DNA from: Aedes albopictus
Taxonomy: Eukaryota > Arthropoda > Insecta > Diptera > Culicidae
NCBI RefSeq assembly: GCF_035046485.1
Contig: NC_085138.1
Coordinates: 47,093,464-47,157,463 of the forward strand
DNA: 64,000 nucleotides
Reading direction: 5' to 3'
Under the pieces are notes generated by a model. The model worked only from the letters and a program-made list of their open reading frames with translations, had not been told where the DNA came from and did no database searches. The first letter of the stretch is position 1, and each line of letters begins with the position of its first letter. The translations under genes and the position numbers were made by a program. Shown one piece after another: positions 1 through 9,820 of the stretch.

Positions 1-3000
1 TCTCTGAGAAATTCCAGGAAGAGTTCCCTGAGGAATTCCAGGAGGATTTCCCTGAAGAATTCCACGAGGAATTTTCTGAGGAATTCCAGGAGGAATTCCC
101 TGAAGAATTTCAGGAGGAATTTCCTGAATAATTTCAGGAGGAATTCCCTGAATAATATCAGGGAATTCCCTGAAGAATTCCAGGAGGAATTCCCGGAGGA
201 ATTCCAGGAGGGATTCCAGTAGAATTGCACAAGGAATTCCAGAGGAAATGCAGGAGAAATTCCAGAGGAATTCAGGAGAAACTCTAGCAGACTTCCAATA
301 GCAATTCCAGAGAAATTTCAGAAGGAATTCCAGAGGAGTTCCAGAAGAATTCCAGAGGAATTGCAGAAGAATTCCGGGAGGAATCCCATAAGAATTCTAG
401 GATGAATACCAGAGGAATTCCAGGAGGAATTCCAGGAAGAATTCCAGCAGGAATACCAGAGGAATTCATGGAGGAATTGTAGAGGAATTCCAGGAGAAAT
501 TCTAAAGGAATTCCAGAAGAATTCCAAGAGAAATTCCAGAGGAATTACAGGGAGATTTCCAAATAAATTCTGAAAAGCTTTCCAAAAGAATTCCAGGAAG
601 AGTTACAGGAAGAATTCCAGGAAGAATTCTAGCAAAAATTTCAGCAAGATTTCCAGGAAAAATGCCAGGAAGAATTCCAGAAAGAATTCCAGGAAAAAAT
701 CCAGATAGAATTTAAGGAAGAATTAAAGGAAGAATTCCAGGAAGAATTCCAGGAAGAATTCCAGGAAGAATTCCAGGAAGAATTCCAAGAAGAATTCCAG
801 GAAGAATTCCAGGAAGAATTCCAGGAAGAATTCCAGGAAGAATTCCAGGAAGAATTCCAGGAAGAATTCCAGGAAGAATTCCAGGAAGAATTCCAGGAAG
901 AATTCCAGGAAGAATTCCAGGAAAAAATCTAGGAAGAATTCCAGGAAGAATTTCAGGAAGAATTCCAGGAAGTATTCCAGGAAGTATTCCAGGAAGAATT
1001 CCAGGAAAAATTCCAGAAAGAATTCCAGGAAGAATTCCAGGAAGAAGGCCAGGAAGATTTCCAGGAAGAAATCCAGGAAGAATTCCAGGATGGATTTCAT
1101 GAACAATTCCAGGAAGAATTCCAAGAAGAATTCCAGGAAGAATTCTTTTATAAATTCCAGAGGAATTCCAGGAGAAATTCCAGGAGAAATTCCAGAGGAG
1201 TTCAAGGATTAATTCCAGAGCCATTCCAGGAGAAATTTCAGATGAATTTCAGGAGGATTCCAGAGGAATTCCAGGAGGACTTCCAGGAGAAATTCCAGGA
1301 GGAATCCCAGGAGGAATTCCAGGATGAGTTCCAGAGGAATTCCAAGATGAATTTCAGGTTGAATTCCAGAGGAATTCCAGGATAAATTCTAGAAGAGGAA
1401 TTCCACGAGAAAATTCCAGGTTCTATTCCAGAGGAATTCAAGAAGGAAATTCCGAGAAATTCCAGAAGGAATGCCAGAGGAATTCCATGAAGGATTCCAG
1501 GAGGAATGCCAGAGGAATTCCAGAAGGGATTCCAGGAGGAATTCCAGGAGGAATTGTAGAGGATTTTTTTTGAGGAATTCCAGAAGGAATTCCAGATGAA
1601 TTCTAGGAGGAATTTCAGAGGAATTCTGCAAGAATTCCAGAGGAATTTCAGAAAGAGTTACAGAGGAATTCTGGAAGAATTCCACTGGAATTCCAGAAAA
1701 AAATCCATAGGTATTCCAGGAAGATTCTCAGAGGAATTACAGAGGAATTGCATGGGAACTTTTAAAGGAACTGTGGGAGGATTTTCAAAGATCTTTCAAG
1801 AAGATTTCCAAAGGTATTCTAGAAAAAGTTTTGGAAGAATTCCAGGAAGAATTCCGGTAGGAATTTCAGAAAGAATTTCAGGAGTAATTGCAAGAGCAAC
1901 TCCTGGAAGACTTCCAGTAGGAATTCCAGAGGAATTCCATGAGGTATTGCAGAGGAATCCCAGGAGGAATCACAGAGAAACCCAATGAGGAATTCCAGAG
2001 GAATTCTAGAAACAATTCCAAGTGGAATTCCAGAAGGAATTGCAGGAGGAAATCCACAGAAACCTATTGAGGAATTCTAGAGAAATTACATAAGCAATTC
2101 CAGGAGAAATTCCAGAGAAACTCCAGGAGAAATTCAACAGGAGTTCCAGGAGAAATTACAGAGGAATTTCAGGAGAAATTCCAAGAGGAATTTCAGGAGA
2201 AATTCCAAGAGGAATTCCAGAGGAATTCCAGAAGGAATCCCAGATGAGCTCCAGTAGGAATTCCAGAGGAATTCCAGAAAGACTTCCAGAAGATTTTCAA
2301 GAGGAATTCCACAGGAATTTCCAGAGTAATTCCAAAAAGAATTTCAGAGGAATTTCAGGGGAACTTTCAGAGGAACTATGGGAGGATTTCCAAAGAAATT
2401 CCAAGAAGCTTTCCAAAGCAACTTCAAGAAGATTTTTAAAGGAATTGTAGAGAAGTTTTTGGAAGAATTCCAGGAGGAATTCGGTGAAGAATTTCGCGAG
2501 AAATTCCAGAAGAATTTCAGGATCAATTCCTGGAAGATTTCCAGTAGTAATTCTAGAGGAATTCCATGAGGTTTTGCAGAGGAATTTCATGAGGATTCAC
2601 AGAGAAACCCAATGAGGTATTCCAGAGGAATTCCAGATGGAATTGCAGGAGGAATTCCAGAAGGGATTGCAGGAGGAAATCCAGAGAAACTCAATGAGGA
2701 ATTCTAGAGGAAGTCTAGAAGCAATTCTAAAAGGAATCTCTGGAGAAATTCCAGAGGAGCTCCAGAAGAAATTCCACAGGAATTCCAGGTGGTATACCAG
2801 AGGAATTTCAGGAGAAATTCCAGAGGAAGTTTAGAGGAATTTTGGGAGGAATTCCAGAGAAATTTCAGGAAGAATTCCATAAGATTTTCAAGAGGAATTC
2901 CAGAAGAATTCCCGGAGGAATTCCAAGAAGAATTTCAAAGCCAAGGGCTGAAAGTCTCTTAAGTAAAGACAAATCAATCAATCAAGAATTTCAAAGGAAT

Positions 3001-3345
3001 TCCAGGAAGAATTTTACAAGAATTTCAGAAAAAAATTCCAGAGGAATTCCAGGGGAACTTTCAGAGGAATTATGGGAGGACTTTCAAAGAAATTTCAAGA
3101 AGCTTTCCAAAGCAACTCCAAGAAGATTTCCAAAGGAATTCTATTTTGGAAGAATTCCAGGATGAATTCCAGGAAGAAATCCAGAGAAACCCAATGATGA
3201 ATTCTAGAGGAATTCGAGAAGCAATTCTAAGAGGAATCCCAGGAAAAATTCTACGGGAATTTCAGGAGAAATTCCAGAGAAATTTTAGAAGAATTTCCAG
3301 GAGATTTTCAGTAGGATTTTCAGGAGGAATTCCAAGACACCTTCT
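1..3345. repeat. Degenerate GGAATTCC satellite-like array
   Basis: Short imperfect tandem units built around the palindrome GGAATTCC and followed by AGGAR or AGAGG spacers. Read on this strand they appear as GAATTCCAGGAAGA-type units. The stretch at about 720-1140 is the most regular, with a near-uniform 12-bp period (CAGGAAGAATTC). The flanks mix 11-, 12- and 15-bp spacings. Open frames here are low-complexity (EFFLEFFL, GILPGILP) and shift meaning with the monomer length, so I do not call genes. A 43-bp retroposon tail interrupts it at 2941-2983. Confidence 0.85.
2941..2983 (+). mobile_element. 43-bp retroposon tail with 13-bp target duplication
   Basis: The satellite is interrupted by a 43-bp segment containing GCTGAAAGTCTCTTAAGTAA and ending in repeated AATC units. 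The 13 bases just before it (2928-2940, AAGAATTTCAAAG) are repeated exactly just after it (2984-2996). This is the signature of target-primed insertion of an extremely 5'-truncated element. A closely related tail sits at 18247-18285. Confidence 0.75.
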
Positions 3346-5346
3346 TGAAAAAATAGTTGAAAACCCTACAATAAAAAATTCGTGAGAATTGCATGCTCTC
3401 AAAGAAAGGTATAAATTAAGTTTCTTTTTCTTGGCATTATCTAGTAAAATTATTAAATTTTTAATTTTGATCACATCACTGTATGCTGACAAAATCACAA
3501 CTCTTCCTCTTTTTGAACATGTCAATACCAAATACCATGATCATAAGATAAATTGGCTGTTTCGACGAACAGCAGTAGTATGACGAAGGGAACATGTTGA
3601 ACATCGTATATGAAGAAAAGCATAATTTTTGATCCCATTCCACAGTCACAGTAGGTTACGCAGAACAAACCGAGGTGAAAAGCTCCACCGGATGCAGAAT
3701 TGTGGGGATGGGGGATGGCCTCAAGTGTGGAAAAATTTTCCACACTCAAATGAAGAGAATGGCGGAACGAAGAGGGCAAACAGTTTGTTTTTCCTTCGTT
3801 CCATGTCGAGAAACAAACTTCAGAGCAGCAATGAGAGAACGAACGTCTTGTGAAACGGAAATGAGAATGAATGGGAGGAAATTTTATATTTAAATGCCAT
3901 CGTGTCGCACACAAACACATCCATTCATTCATTCATTTAGGTATGCATTCAGCAAGGAGAGCTGCTTTCTCTCATTTCTTTGGGGAGGGTTTTAAGTGGC
4001 ACTCATCATCATCGAGGATACGGTCGTCGGTTGGTGAATGGAAAATTATGGCACCATGTCGTCGTCGAGCGTGAGGGTGCGGAACGCAGCAGAGATTTTG
4101 TTTATGTTGGGATTAATTCAAGTTTGCCGAGAGTTTTATGAGTACTTTTATGAGGTTTAACATAACGCTTTGTTTGAATTTGGGAGTTTTTGGATTGGGG
4201 TTGGGCAAATTGTGACAAAGCGATTTTTGTTTGAGGCTCAGAAACGGCATGTCAACTGAGAAAATGTTGAAATTCAGCACATTGGAAATGAAAAATACCG
4301 TTCTTTTCTAGGTTCTGTTACTTCATTTGCTATCGTGTATCCGGTGGCCTGCATGAAGACAATCGCAAGCCCTGGAAATTTCCGTAAAAAAAGTTATGAA
4401 TCATCCCGGAATCGAACCTAGACATATTAAGCATGGAATTGCCGACGCGTGTGCTGTCTTGGCTAAAAGGTGCTCCTATAAATGAGGATCATTTGTTCGA
4501 TGATTTTCCAATTACTTCGAATTTCAAACAACGGACAAAGAACCTCTCGTCAAACAACAGCTTTTCAATTTTCCCTCGGCCAAAAAAAATTAAAACTAAA
4601 CATTGAAAATGCGAACATATTTCGTCGAAATCTGTGTTCGGTGGTTAACAGAGTGCTCTACCTCGTTGTTGCGTCGTTTTCGCACTGAAAGGTCCTGTTA
4701 AATATTTCAGCACACTAGACTAGGTAGGTTGGTACTCCGGGCAACAATTCCGGGAAGCTTAGCGGGTCTCCTCGGTCTTGTTTGCCTGGTCCAAACAGCT
4801 CCGGTAGGTACACAGACTAAACGGCTCACCAATTGTTCAGCAGAGAGAGACAGAGACAACATTAGGTCGAAAACCAGCTGCTTGCAGGTGCAACTATTGC
4901 ACCTCCGTTCGCATACATGCAGAGACAGGCCGAGGCTGATGTAGCAGCAAACGAGTTGTTTACAATGCTCTTATCTTTGGCCCAGGTGTGATTCGCCACA
5001 TCGGAAGCGGATTGTCGAGTGGGAAAAATACAGGCTTTGGTGGGTGAAAATTACGTTGCCACCGTTGCACTGCTTTACCATACTCGAGGATTGTTTGCAG
5101 AGCTTGCCTGTTCAGAAATGTCTTTCGGTTCCTAGCAGATTTCTGTTTTCTCTTTTTTTTTGTAACAGCTGCACTCTTTGTGGCTATATGTATGTTTACT
5201 CAAAACACGAATTTTCGATAGAAGGCACAGAGGGTCAAGTCGCATATATCAATCAACTCAGTTCTATGAAATGTGATGATGTCTGTATGTGTGTATGTAT
5301 GTGTACATAGAAGGTTACTCACTTTGAAGGCGCTTCCATTTGACCA
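3346..5346. other. No gene recognised
   Basis: Mostly unique-looking sequence with no supported open frame. The longest frames (for example 3522-3932 minus) show no recognisable domain or codon structure. A possible tRNA-like SINE head lies at 4375-4475 and is listed separately. A TG/TATG-rich simple tract lies near 5281-5310. Confidence 0.6.
4375..4475 (-). mobile_element. Possible tRNA-derived SINE fragment
   Basis: On the minus strand a box-B-like GGTTCGATTCC (about 4410-4420) is preceded by a box-A-like TTTTAGCCAAGACAGC. The same TCTAGGTTCGATTC stretch recurs in the SINE at 42095-42340. The 3' body is short and unclear, so this is a tentative fragment. Confidence 0.4.
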
Positions 5347-5560
5347 ATTTGAAATTTTCTTGGAATTCCTCTGGAATTCCTCTTGGAATTCCTCCTGAAT
5401 TCCTCTTGGAATTCTTCTGGAATTCCTATTGGATTTTTTTTTGGAATTTCCCTAGGATTCTTCTTGGAATTCTTTTGGAATTCCTCTTGGAAGTCCTCCT
5501 GAATTCTTCTTGAAATCCCTCTGGAATTGCTTTTGAAATTCTTATGGAATTTCTCTTGGA
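5347..5560. repeat. GGAATTCC repeat remnant
   Basis: Imperfect TTGGAATTCCTC/TTGGAATTCTTC units. They are the same family as the large array at 9821-14545 and directly abut the foldback element that follows. Confidence 0.8.
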
Positions 5561-6374
5561 ATTATGCTAGCGGGGGTTTTCGGCTTCCAGTCTCTATGTA
5601 ATCATAAACGGATATTGGTTCAACACCTGACGTTTCGGTCACATATATTGTGCCTTTTTCAAAGGATCTGCAAATTGGACAGGTTTTAACATAGGTTTTA
5701 AGCATAATTCTACATAATCTTACAGATACAATCCCTCCGTTTACTCGTGAGGTTATGTATGTTTTAAACATACTTCTACCTTATCTATTAGATAAGGATC
5801 TATTAGTCTAATACATCTACCTTATCTATTAGATAAGGTAGAAGTATTAGACTCAAGCAACAAAAAACAGAATTTAGCCATATTAGAGTCATGCCACATC
5901 TTGAACACACCAAACACTGTTAACAAACGAACTGACACAGAAAACCTGAGCGGCACGTACGCAGGGGTATTACACACAGTCAAAACGACACAGCACACAA
6001 CACATAGAAGAACAGAGGAATAGGCGCACAATAGCAATCATCACTATAACGAGAAACAGACAGAATCGAAATCTGGCGCGAAAGTGACGCCGCCGGTAAG
6101 AGGTAGATCGTAGGAGGTGAAACAGATACTGATAGATTTGAAAAAGTGCGCCAACCAACGAACTCAACCACGTGGGTGTTTAGATACCTCTTTCGGAAAC
6201 TGGTACCCGAATAATTCTGTTTTATCGTTATAGTGAAGTGAAGACGTGCGACTATGTTTAAAACATACATAACCTCACGAGTAAACGGAGGGATTGTATC
6301 TGTAAGATTATGTAGAATTATGCTTAAAACCTATGTTACCTGTCCAATTTGCAGATCCTTTGAAAAAGGCACAA

Positions 6375-6541
6375 CCCAAGCAACACACATGTTATAATAA
6401 AGTTTCGACAGCGCAAGTTTTGGTTGTATAGAAGTTTATTTGACGTAATTCTAACATTGTGTTGAAATTACGTAAAATAAACTTCAATACAACCAAAACA
6501 TGCGCTGTCCTAACGTTTATATAACATGTGTGTTGCTTGGG
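6375..6541. mobile_element. CCCAAG-ended MITE (167 bp)
   Basis: The two halves are near-perfect reverse complements: CCCAAGCAACACACATG at the left, and its complement ending GTTGCTTGGG at the right. The element is flanked by AA on both sides (6373-6374 and 6542-6543). It is non-coding and lies within the right arm of the foldback element. Confidence 0.75.
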
Positions 6542-6885
6542 AATACAGTGGGGATCCGATTTTGTCAGCCCCCGATTTTGTCTACCCCCGATTTTGTCTA
6601 CCCCCGATTTTGTCAGCTTTTTGACCCGATTTTGTCAGCCTTTTTTGAAGTAAAAAATAAATTTGTGTTTCATTAAGAATTCCCATTTTATTATCAATCT
6701 TAATGTAGTTGATGTCTTTAGGCGTCATAGAAAAATTACGCAATGAACAAAACTCGAGTAACTTTTGAAAATGGCCAAACTTTTTTTTTGCAAACTAACA
6801 CATTGAGGCAATTTTAGCACCCAACCATCGCCAATGCTTTAAACCAATATTGTTTTCAATTGCTAATTGAATTGCTCTCTCTCTC

Positions 6886-6963
6886 TCTTCTTGGCGTAAC
6901 GTTCCAACTGGGACACAGCCTGCTCCTCAGCTTAGTATTTTATGAGAACTTTTACAATTTTTA
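6886..6963 (-). mobile_element. 3' end of a Feilai-type SINE
   Basis: On the minus strand it reads AAGCTGAGGAGCAGGCTGTG, then TCCCAGTTGGAACGTTACGC, then a GA-rich tail (CTCTCTCT on this strand). This is the conserved 3' end of mosquito tRNA-derived SINEs. Strongly 5'-truncated. Confidence 0.6.
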
Positions 6964-7259
6964 ACCGAGATCCCCCACAGACAATGTTTATTTTGCATTT
7001 GTACATATATCGTCTGGTAGTCATAAAGATATTTTATACACAAGATAGTTAAGGAGAAACTTCAGAGAATACAAACATGGCTGCCACAATGGCCGACTTG
7101 GTCCCCTACTCACGTTTTCAAGAGCACCAATCTTGAACATTTGTAAACAAATGCTCTCGATTTGTAAAAGCTGCCTCTTTTTGGAAGTGAGCAAAGCCAG
7201 GAAAAACAAGTGTGGCTTGGCTCTATGCTTTGTTTGTCGGTTTTGTGCCTCTAAAGTTT

Positions 7260-7412
7260 GTATGAAAAATTGCAATGGGATTTCTTGACCTTAAGAAAAT
7301 GTCGATTATGAAATGGATCCTGAGCTAACCAGGTATCAAACTCGTCACCCTCAGCATGGTTTTGCTGATTGCACGTACGCTTACCGCATCGGCTACGTTT
7401 TAATCCCACGTA
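7260..7412 (-). mobile_element. tRNA-derived SINE fragment
   Basis: On the minus strand GTAGCCGATGCGGTAAGCG (box-A-like) is followed about 50 nt later by a decayed box B (GAGTTTGATACC). A 3' body extends toward 7260. Decayed promoter boxes suggest an old copy. Confidence 0.5.
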
Positions 7413-7744
7413 TTCTTCTAGGTATTCTAGGTTTACTTGTTTGGATTGATCCAGATAGGCTAACATTTGAAAAGGGCGTAACAACCATTTCGAATTTTTG
7501 CTTCTCCCTTCCTTCTGAACACATGGCCCATTTTTCATGTAATCTCTGACCAGTAACAGATAGAGCAGACTCCGTTCTATCTGATAACGGAATAAGTTTG
7601 CATAAATAAATTGAAATATGCCTAGACGGGGTGGAAGATGTTGAGACATGTAATGGTTGTTCCGCCCTTTTTATTATGAGATTTGTATTGTAGATTTCCT
7701 GCTTGGAATGCTTAAACAATTGCTGTGAGAATTATATCCATTAG

Positions 7745-9050
7745 AAACCCTTAAGTAATTCGAGATGGGATTCCACCAAAAATTTTTGCTGGTATTTCTC
7801 CAAGAATTCCGCCGGCAGTTTTTAAAGGAATTCTACGAGAATTTTATAACGATTCATTAAAGTGTGTCTCTTTAAGATTTTCTCAGGCATTCCTCGTGTG
7901 ATTTCCGTAAGCTTTTTTCCTGCTAGGATTCCTCCAAAAGTTTTGCTGATATTCTGACAGCATTTTTGCTCAAAAATTTTCTACATGAACTCCTACAGCG
8001 ATGTATCAAGGGGTTTCTCCAAGGATTTCTCCAATAATTCCTCCTACAATTGTTACGTGGACTTAACCAGGGATTTCCTTGCGAATCATTTAAGACATCC
8101 TGCTGGCATTTCTCCATACATATCTGTTTGGATAGCCCTGGAACTTCTGCTGGAGTTCCTCCAAGAAATTTTCTGGAAATTTCTATAAGAACCTTTTCAG
8201 ATATTTCCCTAAGAATTGTTTATGCATTCTTCCTATTATACCCCCAGGTTGACGAACTCCTGTTGAGACTTCTTCAGAAATTCTTGCTGGTATTCCTGTA
8301 GGACTTCATCCAGTAATTTCTACAGGAACTCCTCTAGTGATGTATTCAGAGAATTCTGTAGATACTTTTGCAATAATTCCTATATGAATTACTGCGTGCT
8401 TTAGTCCATGATCAAAAAACTGGTCGCAGTGATGGAAATACCCGACACGGAATAAAAAAATAAATAGTCTATGAATAAATTACGGAAGGCATACATTTTC
8501 CAAATGGAAGAGAACGTGCCCCTGGAACCAACCTTCTGATGAATAAATCAAGCGATTTTCCTAGGGATTTTTTCAAAAATTCCTCTTGGGATTCCTTCAG
8601 GGATCCTTCTACGAATTTCGTAAAATGTTCCTCTATTAATGCTTAAGTAATTACTCATACAATAATTCCTCTAGAGATTTCACTATGATTCCTCTGTTAG
8701 ATTTCCCAATTGAGCATCCATAGGATTTCCCGGGAGTCCCGCTTCAGATTTTTCCAGGGTTAAATTTCTTCAAATTTCTTCAAAGATTGCAATTGGGATT
8801 CTTTCAATGATTTTTCAGAAAATGCTAAAGAAACGCCTCTAGAGATTTCTATGGAGATTGCACTAAGGTTTCTTTCCGAAATTACTTAAGGGATTTATCC
8901 GGAGCTCCTGTAAAGGTTTTTTGCAGAAACTACTAACGGGATCCCTTCGGGAATGTTTTGAGGGTTACGTTCCGTATATCCTCGGGTAGTTTCTCTAAAA
9001 ATTTCCCCGAACATTTCTTCAAAGATTTCTCGAGAGACTCTTTGGAGATA
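7745..9050. repeat. Highly degenerate TTCCTCCAAG/GGATTTC repeat
   Basis: Loose 20-25 bp spaced TTCCTC, GGATTTCTCC and AATTCCTC motifs, probably an old relative of the GGAATTCC arrays. Interrupted at about 8460-8545 by a short LOA-type 3' end. No coding. Confidence 0.6.
8460..8545 (+). mobile_element. 3' end fragment of a LOA-clade LINE
   Basis: The segment CCAAATGGAAGAGAACGTGC and the following CCTTCTGATGAATAAATCAA closely match the 3' terminus of the LOA-type element at 20054-20100 (CCAAATGGAGGATAACGTGC, then CCTTCTGATAC). An extreme 5'-truncated copy. Confidence 0.6.
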
Positions 9051-9204
9051 AGGCTCTGGAAATTAAAGTGGAAAGGCATCGGAAACGTAGCCAATTCGGA
9101 CAGTATGAGTGTCTGTACTTGTCAATTAGATGTTGGTTCATTTTCACTCGTTGACAGCTAATGTAAGATGTTATGATTTAAACTGCGCTATCCAATGTCA
9201 ACTG

Positions 9205-9285
9205 TTTTCTGTAGACCACAATTGCTAAGCTAGGAGAAGGCTGTGTCCCAGTAGGGATGTTATGACAATAGAAATAAAAGATGTA
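9205..9285 (+). mobile_element. SINE 3' end fragment
   Basis: AAGCTAGGAGAAGGCTGTGT followed by CCCAGTAGGGATGTTATG matches the conserved 3' end of Feilai-type SINEs, here on the plus strand. Confidence 0.5.
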
Positions 9286-9380
9286 ATAGTTCTGCTGTAA
9301 AATAACACTGAATGTTAACTTTGAAAAAAATCCATTTTGTTTCGGTGCCCTTAACACCCTTTCGATTTTTTACCACAAAA

Positions 9381-9550
9381 GGTTCGTTCAAATATTACGT
9401 AACGCAAAATTTGGCAATTTTGGACCCTATCCGCTATCCTTTCGCCGCGTAACTATTTTTGAAAGAGAAATTTTAAAATTTTGTATGAATCGTAACACAG
9501 CGCGGACCCCCCCCCCCCCTAATTGGCGTTACGTAATATTTGAACGAACC
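9381..9550. mobile_element. MITE with GGTTCGTTCAAATATTACG ends
   Basis: The first 25 bp and the last 25 bp are exact reverse complements (GGTTCGTTCAAATATTACGT at each end). The interior is non-coding and carries a run of about 14 C. A 170-bp element of the common mosquito MITE size. Confidence 0.8.
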
Positions 9551-9820
9551 CAAAGCAGACCCTCAGCACTTATCTCCGTCTCTGATGTGCTCAGAACAAT
9601 TTTTCATGAATAAAAAAATGATTTTAAAAAATGTCCCGATTTTGTCAGGTACCCGATTTTGTCAGCCCAAAATGCTACCAGGGGCTGACAAAATCGGGTC
9701 CTTACTGTATATGTGACCGAAACGTCAGGTGTTGAACCAATATCCGTTTATGATTACATAGAGACTGGAAGCCGAAAACCCCCGCTAGCATAATACCAAT
9801 CACAGTCGATCCCCTCACAT

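Larger units (their letters stand above)
6546..9707. mobile_element. TA-flanked DNA element with GATTTTGTCAG subterminal repeats
   Basis: The ends are inverted (CAGTGGGGATCCGATTTTG at left; CAGTAAGGACCCGATTTTG read inward from the right) and are flanked by TA (6544-6545, 9708-9709), as in Tc1/mariner/pogo-type elements. Five CGATTTTGTC motifs follow the left end (6559-6650) and three sit near the right end (9640-9700), probable transposase-binding sites. I see no transposase frame. The interior holds SINE pieces, degenerate repeats and another MITE, so this is a non-autonomous element swollen by later insertions. Confidence 0.65.
5561..9794. mobile_element. Foldback element with about 210-bp inverted arms, later invaded
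   Basis: The left arm (5561-5771), beginning ATTATGCTAGCGGGGGTTTT, is the reverse complement of a right arm now in two pieces (6251-6374 and 9708-9794). Removing 6375-9707 gives a contiguous right arm, and the element then measures roughly 900 bp. The centre (5772-6250) has no coding potential and carries a small TATCTATTAGATA hairpin repeated twice. I could not settle a target duplication, because the flanks are themselves satellite. Confidence 0.65.
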
